The position numbers and the translations under genes are program-made. Positions 25,737 to 34,096 of a stretch of DNA of 47,068 nucleotides are shown here, piece after piece (positions within the stretch are counted from its first letter, which is position 1; each line of letters opens with the position of its first letter). Location of the stretch: positions 1-47,068 of the forward strand of contig JAHCBB010000037.1 in assembly GCA_019634635.1 (NCBI GenBank), written 5' to 3'. Origin of the DNA: Verrucomicrobiia bacterium. Its GTDB lineage: Bacteria > Verrucomicrobiota > Verrucomicrobiia > Limisphaerales > UBA9464. Below the pieces are notes generated by a model. It was not told the DNA's origin, did not search any database, and saw only the letters and a program-made list of their open reading frames with translations.

Positions 25737-27952
25737 AGGCTGTACTGTGGACCTTTTGCGCGGCGGTCCTGTGTGGGCTTGTTCACGCCCAATCGCCGTT
25801 CATCGCCGGGTTGGAGCGCGGGGGCATGGAACCGTTGGCCGGCGCCGTGCTCGTGAGCGAATTGGGCTGCACTTCCTGCCACGCCAGCGGACAGAAGGCG
25901 TTTCTCGCGAAACCGGGACCGGACCTGTCGGAGGTCGGGGCGCGGGCAAACGGGGCACACCTGCGGCGGTTTCTCGCGTCGCCATCAGGCGTCAAGCCGG
26001 GTACGACGATGCCGGATGTGCTTGCGCACCTGCCGGAGGCGCAGCGCGAGGACGTGGCAAACGCGCTCGCGCATTACCTCGCCACGTTGGGTCAGCCCGG
26101 GGTGTCAGGGCGGCCACAACCGGATGCGGTGGAGCGCGGCGGGAAGTTGTATCACTCGGTCGGGTGCGTGGCCTGTCATTCGCCGGAGAGGACGCTGTCC
26201 GGCTCGGTGCCGCTGGGTCCATTGGCGGAAAAATACACCGTGGCGAGTCTCGCGGCATTCTTGGAACGGCCGCTCGACATCTGGCCCGGCGGTCGGATGC
26301 CGGATGGTCAGCTCGAACGGGCGGAGTCGACGGACGTTGCGAGCTTCCTGCTGCGCGAACAGCAGACGCCCCCGACCGCGTTTTCACCTGACCCGGTGCT
26401 CGCGGTGCGTGGCAAGGCGCTGTTTGCCGAGCATCGGTGCCAGGCCTGCCACCGAACGGACGAGCAGCTCGCTCCACCCGTGCTCACGGCCCTTGCCGAA
26501 CTGCGCGCCAGTGAGGGCTGCCTTTCGGGCACGCGCGGCGCATGGCCGCATTATCCGCTCGCGGAGAATCAACGCGCCTCGCTGCGGGCGGTGCTCGCCG
26601 AGGACGCAAAGATCTGGACGCCCGCCGAGGAGGTGCAACTGGCGCTCACGCAGTTGAATTGCGTCGCCTGCCATCAACGCGATGGACTGGGCGGCGTCGC
26701 GGCCGATCGCGACGAATATTTCACCGGCGAGGACGAAAATCTGGGTGAGCAGGGCCGCCTGCCGCCGTCGCTCACCGGCGTCGGCGCCAAGCTCAAGGCG
26801 CTGTGGCTGCACGATGTCATTGCGCACGGTGCGTCCGCCCGGCCGTATCTGCACACACGCATGCCAAAATTCGGCTCCCCGAATGCCCGGCCGCTCGTGG
26901 CCGGTCTGAAGGCCCTCGACACGCTGCCGCCAGCGGTGTTCACACGCGTCGGCGAGACCCGCCGGCCGCGCGAGGTCGGCCGTGAACTCGTGGGCAGCAA
27001 AAGCTTCAACTGCATCGCCTGCCACACCTTCCGCGAGAAGCGCGCCGGGGCGATCCAGGCCCTGGACTTGATGACGATGACGGAGCGGCTGGAGGAGAAC
27101 TGGTTTCACCATTACCTCGCGCAGCCGCAGATGTTCTCGCCGCTTACGATCATGCCAGCGTTCTGGCCGGACGGAAAATCCCCGCTGACCAACGTGCTCG
27201 GCGGTGACTCCGGCCAACAGCGGGACGCGCTTTGGCAATACCTCGCACAAGGGCCTGATGCGAGCGAACCCGCCGGGTTGGTGCTGGAGCCGCTCGTCAT
27301 CACGGTGACGGACGAAGCCGTCATCATTCGCCGCGCCTTTCCGGGCATTGGCAAGCGGGGTATCGGAGTCGGCTACCCCGGCGGCATCAACCTCTCGTTC
27401 GATGCGGAGCAGATGCGCCTCGCGTCCGTCTGGAGCGGCGGATTCATTGAGGCTTCCGGACTCTGGCGCGGCCAGGGCGCAGGGCAGGCGCGCATTCTCG
27501 GCCAAGACGCCATCATGTTCCCTCCCGGGCCTGCCTTCGCCGTCCTCGCGCAGCCGGACGCGGCCTGGCCGGTTCCTGATCCAACACCCCGACCGCGGCC
27601 GAATTCGTTCAAGGGCTACACCCTCGACGACCAGCAACGTCCAACGTTCCGCTATGTCGTGGACGGGTTTGCGGTGGAAGACTTCTTCATCGAACGAACC
27701 ATCTCCGGGCACCCTCGCCTCGAACGCACCCTGAGGTTTCCTGGTGCCCCGCCCGCCGGCCTCTACTTCCGCGTTGCCGCCGACAACTCCATCGAGCCAC
27801 GTGGAGCGAACGAGTTCGCGGTTGGAAGGAGTCTGGTGGTTCGCCTCTCCGGGCCGGGCACGGTGAGAGGCACCGGAGACGCCAACGAACTTCTCCTCCC
27901 CGTGACGGACGGCGAGTTGAGATTGGATTACCGCCTCAACGCAAAGCCATGA
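25733..27952 (+). CDS. periplasmic pentahaem cytochrome c
   Basis: 739 residues from the ATG at 25733, with a signal peptide (MKAVLWTFCAAVLCGLVHAQ). The longer open frame running upstream to 25001 is not the gene. Five haem-binding sites are visible: CTSCH at 46-50, CVACH at 145-149, CQACH at 236-240, CVACH at 310-314 and CIACH at 427-431. Each is set in a cytochrome c-like fold with downstream Met candidates. Residues about 545-739 are a beta-rich domain with no CxxCH. It should carry electrons from the next gene's dehydrogenase-like propeller to the respiratory chain; the two genes overlap by ATGA. Similar cytochrome-propeller pairs are common in planctomycetes and verrucomicrobia but their substrates are mostly unknown. 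Confidence 0.9.
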   Translation: MKAVLWTFCAAVLCGLVHAQSPFIAGLERGGMEPLAGAVLVSELGCTSCHASGQKAFLAKPGPDLSEVGARANGAHLRRFLASPSGVKPGTTMPDVLAHLPEAQREDVANALAHYLATLGQPGVSGRPQPDAVERGGKLYHSVGCVACHSPERTLSGSVPLGPLAEKYTVASLAAFLERPLDIWPGGRMPDGQLERAESTDVASFLLREQQTPPTAFSPDPVLAVRGKALFAEHRCQACHRTDEQLAPPVLTALAELRASEGCLSGTRGAWPHYPLAENQRASLRAVLAEDAKIWTPAEEVQLALTQLNCVACHQRDGLGGVAADRDEYFTGEDENLGEQGRLPPSLTGVGAKLKALWLHDVIAHGASARPYLHTRMPKFGSPNARPLVAGLKALDTLPPAVFTRVGETRRPREVGRELVGSKSFNCIACHTFREKRAGAIQALDLMTMTERLEENWFHHYLAQPQMFSPLTIMPAFWPDGKSPLTNVLGGDSGQQRDALWQYLAQGPDASEPAGLVLEPLVITVTDEAVIIRRAFPGIGKRGIGVGYPGGINLSFDAEQMRLASVWSGGFIEASGLWRGQGAGQARILGQDAIMFPPGPAFAVLAQPDAAWPVPDPTPRPRPNSFKGYTLDDQQRPTFRYVVDGFAVEDFFIERTISGHPRLERTLRFPGAPPAGLYFRVAADNSIEPRGANEFAVGRSLVVRLSGPGTVRGTGDANELLLPVTDGELRLDYRLNAKP

Positions 27953-29430
27953 GTCGTCCTTTTCTCACCTGCCTCTGCCTCTGCCTGTTCCCGCTCCTCG
28001 TCACCGCCTCCGAGGAGTTTGGTGATTCGTGGGGCACGTCGGAACGGGAGGCCGCCTGCTACCGACTGGTCAATATTCCGATGCCGGAGGGCGTGTATCT
28101 GGAGTCCGGCAGCTTCGCTTCGCTGCCGGATGGACGGCTCGCTGTCGGGACCCGGCGCGGGGAAATCCTTCTATTCAGCGGCATTGACGATGAAATCCCG
28201 AATCCGAAGGCGAGCACGTTCGCCAGCGGGCTGGATGAAGTGCTCGGGCTGGATTGGCGCGACGGCGCGTTCTACGCCACGCACGCAGCCGAGGTCACGC
28301 GCATCGCAGACACGAACGGTGACGGTCGCGCCGACCGGTACGATACGATCAGCGATGCCTGGGGCTTCGGACATTATCACGAGTTTGCGCTCGGATCGAA
28401 GTTGGATGCGGCGGGAAATCTCTACGTCGCGCTCGGGCTGTCCGAATCCTACCACTCGAAGGAGCTCTTCCGGGGTTGGGCGCTCAAGATCACACCGGAC
28501 GGAAAGACCCTCCCGTTGTGCAGTGGCCTCCGGAGTCCGCTCGGCATTGGGCCCAACGAGCATGGTGAACTGTTCTACGCCGAGAGCCAGGGGCCATGGA
28601 ATGGCTCGTGTTCGCTCAAGCACCTCAGGCCCGGCGGCTTCATGGGGCACCCCATCAGCTTCAACTGGTATCCGTTTGCGACGAACATGGGTGCGACGCC
28701 GGTGATGCCGAATTCGCCGTCGCGCCTGGAGACCGAGCGCCAGCGCGTGAACGAACTCGTTCCCTACGCGGTGGTATTTCCCTACAAGAAGATGGGCCGC
28801 TCGATTTCCGGGTTCGAGGTCTGCCGCGCGGGCGGGTTGTTCGGTCCGTTCGAAAACCAGATCTTCGTCGGCGACTACTCGTTGAGCCTTGTGATGCGCG
28901 CGACAACCGAGCGGGTCAACGGCGTGTGGCAGGGCGCATGTTATCCCTTTCGCGAGGGGTTGGGCACCGGGATTCTTGCGGTGCATTTCACGCCGAAGGG
29001 GAAGCTCATCGCCGGCGGCACGAACCGCGGCTGGCCCGTGCGCGGCATGAAGGACAACCTGCTCCAGCGTCTCGACTGGACCGGCAAAACGCCGTTCGAG
29101 ATCCTTGACATCCGGGCCCAACCGGACGGCTTCGCCCTGCGCTTCACCCGCCCCGTGGATGCCGTGCTCGCCGCCCGCCCGGAGAGCTATTTGCTCCAAA
29201 CCTATACCCACATCTACCACCAGGGCTATGGCAGTCCCGAGGTGGACCACACTCACCCCACCATTACCGCCGCCGAGGTCGCAGCGGACAGCATCAGCGT
29301 CCGCCTGCGGGTGAAGAACCTCGTGCCGGGGCACGTTCACGACTTTCACCTGCCGGATTTCAAATCCCGGGACGGCGAGCTGCTGTTGCACGACCGCGCC
29401 TATTATACACTGAACGAAATCCCCGAATGA
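27949..29430 (+). CDS. glucose/sorbosone dehydrogenase-like six-blade propeller
   Basis: 493 residues with a signal peptide (PFLTCLCLCLFPLLVTAS). The propeller pattern is that of soluble PQQ sugar dehydrogenases and the planctomycete 'membrane-bound dehydrogenase' group: FASLPDGRLAVGTRRGEILLF, TNGDGRADRYDTISDAWGFG, SGLRSPLGIGPNEHGELFYA, FVGDYSLSLVMRA and HFTPKGKLIAGGTNRGW. The last 100 or so residues form a separate Ig-like domain. It probably oxidises a sugar or related alcohol and passes electrons to the pentahaem cytochrome, whose stop it overlaps. Cofactor and substrate cannot be fixed from sequence alone. Its stop overlaps the start of a decayed prenyltransferase-like gene. Confidence 0.85.
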   Translation: MSRPFLTCLCLCLFPLLVTASEEFGDSWGTSEREAACYRLVNIPMPEGVYLESGSFASLPDGRLAVGTRRGEILLFSGIDDEIPNPKASTFASGLDEVLGLDWRDGAFYATHAAEVTRIADTNGDGRADRYDTISDAWGFGHYHEFALGSKLDAAGNLYVALGLSESYHSKELFRGWALKITPDGKTLPLCSGLRSPLGIGPNEHGELFYAESQGPWNGSCSLKHLRPGGFMGHPISFNWYPFATNMGATPVMPNSPSRLETERQRVNELVPYAVVFPYKKMGRSISGFEVCRAGGLFGPFENQIFVGDYSLSLVMRATTERVNGVWQGACYPFREGLGTGILAVHFTPKGKLIAGGTNRGWPVRGMKDNLLQRLDWTGKTPFEILDIRAQPDGFALRFTRPVDAVLAARPESYLLQTYTHIYHQGYGSPEVDHTHPTITAAEVAADSISVRLRVKNLVPGHVHDFHLPDFKSRDGELLLHDRAYYTLNEIPE

Positions 29431-30022
29431 AAACGATCCGCTTCAGTGGCGTTGCGCTTCCGTGGCACGCAGCAATTCAGACAGCGCTTCTGGCTGCCGG
29501 CTTGTTTTGTGGTCTTTATCAGGATTTGAAGGCCCAGCCGCCCACGCCATCCATGAGGACCAATGCGCCGACGCGGCGGGAGGTGCAGGCCGCCATTGAG
29601 CATGGACACTCCTTCCTTCAAAGGGCACAGAATTCAAATGGCTGGTGGTCCACGCCTGGTCAACCTGCGGTCACCGCCTTGGTCTTGACGGCCATGAAGA
29701 CGATCCACGTGTCGTCGCTGTCAAGGACTGGCTCCGATCAAACTACACCCTGGAGGAAAACCCCGGGATGGGGCAGCAGGGCTACTTCTACTACCTGTAT
29801 TTGCTGACCAAGGCGCTGACCGCCTCCGGTGAGGATCGTCTCCCGCTGGGCCATGGCGCCGAAGTCCCCTGGCGGGATGAGGTCGCCCGGCGCTTGCTTC
29901 AGCTTCAGCAAGCCGATGGCTCGTGGGTGAATCCTGAACCGCGGTGGTGGGAGGCGGACTCGGTACTCGTCACAAGCTATGCCGTAATGGCATTGGAACT
30001 GCTTGAATGGAAAATGCCGTGA
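29427..30022 (+). pseudogene. prenyltransferase/squalene-cyclase-repeat gene with internal deletion and frameshift
   Basis: The first frame (from ATG 29427) gives a signal-like N-terminus, then AAIEHGHSFLQRAQNSNGWW and PAVTALVLTAM, the opening of an alpha/alpha-toroid prenyltransferase/squalene oxidase-repeat protein. At about 29690-29705 the match jumps to another frame: HEDDPRVVAVKDWLRSNYTLEENPGMGQQGYFYY, LTKALTASGEDRL and QADGSWVNPEPRWWE, which are the closing repeats of the same family. The central repeats are absent, so a deletion has joined the two ends out of frame. Intact relatives are usually 300 residues or more; here about 90 and 105 remain. It overlaps the dehydrogenase stop (ATGA), so it was once the next gene of the operon. 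Confidence 0.78.
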
Positions 30023-30205
30023 AGATCCGCCGCCACCGGCCTCCTGACGTCTCTTGGCTCGATCTCCGGTCGCAGGTGATTGGAGTTGCCGCATTGCTGG
30101 ACCGCGTCGAGTGGACGGCCTTGGAGTCCGATCCAAGCCACCGCCAGCAGGCGGGCGGGTGCGACAACCGAGTTTGGCAAGGGTCTTGAAGAACGCGTGC
30201 CCAGG

Positions 30206-31081
30206 ATGAACCATCGAGCGCACAGAATGGGGCCAGCGGGTCTGGTGAGGTTGTGGTCGGCGCTGGCGATGTCCTTTGTTGCGCAATGCGGGGACCCGAT
30301 CGCCTCCCAGACGAGCCCCACCAGCCGGCCAGGACCCGCCGGAGGCGCCACGAATGCCGCCCTCCAGGCCGCCTTGCAGAACCTCAAGTTTCCAGGGTTG
30401 ACGATCAACGTTCAGGAGCGATGCGTGGATGTGGAGAGTTCCGTCTGCCTTCATCGAGGCGTGCTGGAGTTGGTGGCCTGCACCAAGGGGACCAAGGAGC
30501 ACGAGTCCATCGTCGCCATCAAGGCCAAACCGATGCACATTCACGCGGCGCTCCTGCTGCTGGGCGCCAAACCTGGAAGTCCGGCGACGCGCCAGCAGCT
30601 TGGGGATGAATCCGAGCGCTGGTTTGACGTCCCACCCAGCGGCGGGCCGGTGGACGTCTTTCTGCTGCTCAACGACGAGGCGGGGACCTTTGTCGAGCAC
30701 CCCATCAGCAAATTCGTCGCCCCCTCCAGCAAGAGGTCCGGCGACTCCGTTTCTGCGGAGATGCAGCCTGCGTTCCCAACGCACACTTTTCTCTTTGCCG
30801 GCTCCGTCTTATATGGCGAAGGCCCGGGGCCGCGCCGATACTTGAGCGACGAAAGCGGCAATGTGATCACTCTCTCGACCTTCGGCGACGAATTGCTTTG
30901 CCTGCCGGCGATTCACAGCCAGGACACTGAAGCGCTCCTGTGGCAAGTTGACGCGACGAACCTGCCCGCCGTTGGCTCGAGCGTCACCCTGCGACTTCGC
31001 CCGAAGGTTCCGCCCGCCGCAACGGCCGCAGGATCGAGTCCATCCCCTTCGACCTCTCTCCCGAAGAAGCTCCAGAAATGA
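30206..31081 (+). CDS. YdjY-domain secreted protein
   Basis: 291 residues from the ATG at 30206, preceded by CCAGG. The frame is open further upstream but that part looks random. The N-terminus is hydrophobic (LVRLWSALAMSFVAQCG), possibly a signal. Residues about 65-150 carry the YdjY signature: LTINVQERCVDVESSVCLHRGVLELVACTKGTKEHES, then PMHIHAALLLLGAKPG. The function of YdjY is unknown. In planctomycetes and verrucomicrobia such genes are often near prenyltransferase-repeat and DUF6288 proteins, both of which lie beside it here as broken copies. The C-terminal tail is Pro/Ser-rich. Confidence 0.75.
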   Translation: MNHRAHRMGPAGLVRLWSALAMSFVAQCGDPIASQTSPTSRPGPAGGATNAALQAALQNLKFPGLTINVQERCVDVESSVCLHRGVLELVACTKGTKEHESIVAIKAKPMHIHAALLLLGAKPGSPATRQQLGDESERWFDVPPSGGPVDVFLLLNDEAGTFVEHPISKFVAPSSKRSGDSVSAEMQPAFPTHTFLFAGSVLYGEGPGPRRYLSDESGNVITLSTFGDELLCLPAIHSQDTEALLWQVDATNLPAVGSSVTLRLRPKVPPAATAAGSSPSPSTSLPKKLQK

Positions 31082-31174
31082 CCGCTCCCACCCCGGTCAG
31101 TGTCGCAGCCCCTTCCCTCCACTACATCGGGCCTGATCGGTTGACCTTCAACGCCGACTTCCTTGGCCGCTCCC

Positions 31175-31434
31175 ATGAATCAATCCATCACCCTGAAGTC
31201 CCTGACGTCCTGCGTGGCTGCCGTGCTGTTGGCAGTTCCCGCCGGCGTCTCCGCCGCAACGCCGAAGGGCAGCCAAGCCAACCCCGACTTCACCCTGGGC
31301 GAGGCCATTCCGTCAGGTGCAAAACATGATTGGAACCTCGGCCCAACGGGGCTTCGGGGGTGGATGTTCTGCGACCAGATGGTGACCACCGATGCGCGGC
31401 AGATTTCTATTACCCAGGTGGAGAAGGGGTTGCA
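31175..31434 (+). pseudogene. N-terminal remnant of a DUF6288-type protein
   Basis: From ATG 31175 there is a clean signal peptide (LTSCVAAVLLAVPAGVSAAT) and then the characteristic opening of DUF6288/PDZ-like proteins: NPDFTLGEAIPSGAKHDW, NLGPTGLRGWMFCD, VTTDARQISITQVEKG. Homology stops abruptly at about 31434, where family members would continue into a PDZ loop (SPADGVL-VGDVI) and a large helical domain. The frame runs on to about 31498 with unrelated residues and through a hairpin. Intact relatives are several hundred residues long, so this is a 5' fragment left by a deletion. Its promoter and signal peptide appear intact, so a small secreted peptide could still be made. Confidence 0.65.
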
Positions 31435-31447
31435 CCAAGAAAGAACG

Positions 31448-31471
31448 CCCTCGGCTGGGAATCCCCGAGGG
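31448..31471. terminator. stem-loop downstream of NDH-2
   Basis: CCCTCGG (31448-31454) pairs with CCGAGGG (31465-31471) around a 10-nt loop. On the minus strand the stem is followed by CGTTCTTTCTT, a weak T-run, so it probably terminates the NDH-2 transcript 68 bp after its stop. Confidence 0.55.
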
Positions 31472-31538
31472 ATTGATCCACTATTTGACCGGGATTGAGG
31501 ATCTGGCGTCCGCCCTTCAGGGATTTCGCCTCCTAGGC

Positions 31539-32792
31539 CTAGGAGTTCCCACCGAAGATGATCCGGGCACCGCGGCGATACATGATATAGCTGTAGCACC
31601 ATTGCCCGAACACGGCGATCCGGTTGCGCAGGCCCACGAGGAATACGAGGTGGACCAAAAGCCACGCCAGCCACGCGGGATATCCGGAAAATTCCATGGG
31701 CCCGATCTTCGCCACCGCCGCAAATCTCCCGATGGTCGCCATGCTTCCCTTGTCCCAATAGCGGAACGGACGCCGGTTGGGCCGCCCCCCCAGTTCGTCT
31801 TCAATCTGCCGCGCCACGTGAACGGCCTCCTGGATGGCGGCCGGGGAGACGCCTGGGACCGGATTCCCGGCGGCATCTTCCAGGGAGGCCGCATCGCCAA
31901 TCACGAAGATCTCCGGATGTCCGGGAACGCTCAGGTCCGGATTCACGCGGACGCGTCCGCTGCGGTCCAGCGGCGCGCCGAGCTGCGCCGTCAGCGCGGA
32001 TGCGGCAATTCCGGCCGCCCAAATCACGTTGCCGGCCTCAATGACCTCGCCGTTATGGAACTCCACCCGGCCCGGCCCGATGGACTGAACCCGGAGTGCG
32101 CACCGCACCTCGACACCCATCTGCTCCAGGGTGATGCGGGCGTTCTCGGAGAGCGCCGCGGGAAACGTCCCCAGCAGTCGCGAGGCCCCCTCGACGAGGA
32201 CGATCCGCGCCCGCGAGGGATCAATGCGCCGGAAATCGCGGCGCAAGACATGGCGGGCCAGCTCCACCAGGGCTCCCGCCAACTCCACGCCGGTCGCCCC
32301 ACCGCCCACCACGACCACGGTCATCAACTGCTGCTGTTCCAAGGGGTGTGCGGTGTTCTCGGCCCGCTCAAAGGCCATCAACACATCCCGCCGGATGCGC
32401 TGCGCGTCATGGATGGACTTGAGCCCGGGGGCGAATTCCTCCCACTCCGGGTGACCGAAGTAACTCGTACGTCCCCCAAGGGCAAACACCAGATAGTCGT
32501 ACGTCAGGCGTTGCCCGCCGGCGATGACGCACCGTTCCGCCGGGACGATGGACTCCACCTCGGCGAGGTGGACCCTGACGTGGAGCCGGTCCCGCAGGAT
32601 CGAGCGGATGGGCTGGGCGATTTCGGAGGCGGCAAGGCCGGCGGTGGCGACCTGGTACAGCAGGGGCTGAAACAGGTGGTGATTTTGCCGATCGAGCAGG
32701 ATCACCTCCGCCCCGGGATGCTGGAAGGCCTGGCAAAAACGAAGCCCTCCGAATCCGCCCCCCAGCACAGCCACACGAGGTGTCGTCGTCAT
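31539..32792 (-). CDS. ndh: type II NADH dehydrogenase (NDH-2)
   Basis: 417 residues from the ATG giving MTTTPRVAVLGGGFGGL; upstream in-frame codons to 32909 look random. The FAD site is VAVLGGGFGGLRF with the downstream acid (LLDRQNHHLFQPLLYQVAT). The NAD site is VVVVGGGATGVELAGAL, and the second FAD motif is IFVIGDAASL. The C-terminal hydrophobic segment AWLAWLLVHLVFLVGLRNRI and the amphipathic tail anchor the enzyme on the inner face of the membrane. It oxidises NADH and reduces quinone without pumping protons. It is divergent, across 156 bp, from two NAD(P)-dependent dehydrogenase genes whose product NADH it could re-oxidise. Confidence 0.93.
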   Translation of the reverse strand: MTTTPRVAVLGGGFGGLRFCQAFQHPGAEVILLDRQNHHLFQPLLYQVATAGLAASEIAQPIRSILRDRLHVRVHLAEVESIVPAERCVIAGGQRLTYDYLVFALGGRTSYFGHPEWEEFAPGLKSIHDAQRIRRDVLMAFERAENTAHPLEQQQLMTVVVVGGGATGVELAGALVELARHVLRRDFRRIDPSRARIVLVEGASRLLGTFPAALSENARITLEQMGVEVRCALRVQSIGPGRVEFHNGEVIEAGNVIWAAGIAASALTAQLGAPLDRSGRVRVNPDLSVPGHPEIFVIGDAASLEDAAGNPVPGVSPAAIQEAVHVARQIEDELGGRPNRRPFRYWDKGSMATIGRFAAVAKIGPMEFSGYPAWLAWLLVHLVFLVGLRNRIAVFGQWCYSYIMYRRGARIIFGGNS

Positions 32793-32948
32793 GTCCCATC
32801 CTTTCACGTCGTGGGCCAAAAACAAGGACGGCAGGGTCCGGACCCGTGCAGGCTCGCCGCGTCCCGTCAACAACGGGCAATTGACGCGGCTCCCGGCTCC
32901 CCGTAACACGAACCGGTCGCCAATTTCTCATGGCGCGACCTCCAACCG

Positions 32949-34088
32949 ATGTCCCTTTCCAATACGCCTGCCCGATGGAGCCGGGCGGTGACAGATCCTC
33001 CCCCCGGAACGGCTCCAACCAGCGTCCGCACCCTGGGCATCTTTCCCGGTGAGGGCATCGGGCCCGAGGTCGTGGAGGCCGCCCTCACGGTGCTCCGCGC
33101 CTCGGAGGCTTCAGGCGACGGACCTCGCTGCGAACTCCACTTTGGCGGCAGCATCGGCATCCAGGCCATCCATGAATGCGGCCGGCCGCTGTCGGACCAG
33201 GCCTGCGAATTTTGCACCGCAATTTTCGAGGCAGGCGGGGCCATTCTTGCCGGGGCGGGCGGCGACCGGTTCGTCTACGAAACGCGCCGCCAGTTTGGCC
33301 TCTATTGCAAACTCAACCCCCTGATCCCCTCCCGGGTTCCCCTTCAGGCCTCACGCCTCCGCCCCGGACATGCCGACGGCGTGGATGTCCTGGTCGTTCG
33401 CGAAAATCTCGGCGGCATCTACCAGGGGGTCTGGGATGAGTCGCACTGCGAACACAACGGGCGGGTCGCGAGGCAGGAGTTCTTTTACCATGAGGGGCAG
33501 GTCCGTCGCATCCTCCAGGTCGCCACCAGCCTGGCCCGCGAACGGCGCGGCCATCTCACCGTGGTCGTGAAGCCCAATGGAGTTCCGACCATCAGCCGGC
33601 TGTGGCTGGACTGCGCCCGCGAGTTGACCGCGGGGTCGTCCCTGAAGCTCAGTGAACTCGAGATTGATTATGCCGCGTTTGCCCTGATCCAGGATCCGCA
33701 CCGCTTCGATGTGATCGTCACCCCAAACCTGTTCGGGGACATCCTGTCCGACGTCGGCGGCGTCCTCCTCGGATCGCGCGGGCTGTGCTACGGGGGCAGC
33801 TTTTCGGCATCGGGCGCCGCGATTTATCAGACGAACCACGGTGCGGCCCACGACCTTGCCGGCACGGACCGGGCCAATCCGGTCGGACAGATCCTCGCCC
33901 TCGCCATGATGCTCCACGAGACGTTCGGTGCCACCCGCGAAGCGGCGCGGATCCGCCTCGCCGTCGAGCAGGTGTGGCGGCGCGGCTTCCGCACCGACGA
34001 CCTGGCGGAACCGGGATGCCAGCGGGTGGGCACGCAGGAACTGGCGGCGTTGATCGCCGCCGAGATCTCCGATCCGACACCCGGGTGA
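32949..34088 (+). CDS. isocitrate/isopropylmalate family dehydrogenase
   Basis: 379 residues. The beta-decarboxylating dehydrogenase fold is clear: TLGIFPGEGIGPEVVEAA at the N-terminus, the substrate-loop region YETRRQFGLYCKLNPLIP, VVRENLGGIYQG, the catalytic Lys in VVVKPNGVPTISR, the metal site VTPNLFGDILSDVGG, and the cofactor loop TNHGAAHDLAGTDRANP. The substrate loop (RRQFGLYCKLNP) differs from LeuB (LR--LDLYANLRP) and from Icd, so the substrate is uncertain; a 3-isopropylmalate, tartrate or homoisocitrate-type hydroxy-acid is possible. It lies 8 bp upstream of the isochorismatase-aldehyde dehydrogenase fusion and should share its transcript. The first 25 residues are a variable leader. 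Confidence 0.85.
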   Translation: MSLSNTPARWSRAVTDPPPGTAPTSVRTLGIFPGEGIGPEVVEAALTVLRASEASGDGPRCELHFGGSIGIQAIHECGRPLSDQACEFCTAIFEAGGAILAGAGGDRFVYETRRQFGLYCKLNPLIPSRVPLQASRLRPGHADGVDVLVVRENLGGIYQGVWDESHCEHNGRVARQEFFYHEGQVRRILQVATSLARERRGHLTVVVKPNGVPTISRLWLDCARELTAGSSLKLSELEIDYAAFALIQDPHRFDVIVTPNLFGDILSDVGGVLLGSRGLCYGGSFSASGAAIYQTNHGAAHDLAGTDRANPVGQILALAMMLHETFGATREAARIRLAVEQVWRRGFRTDDLAEPGCQRVGTQELAALIAAEISDPTPG

Positions 34089-34096
34089 TTCCAAAA

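Noticed and set aside
33785..34096. Longer start for the isochorismatase-aldehyde dehydrogenase fusion
   Set aside because: The upstream codons lie inside the dehydrogenase gene out of frame; the hydrolase fold starts exactly at ATG 34097.
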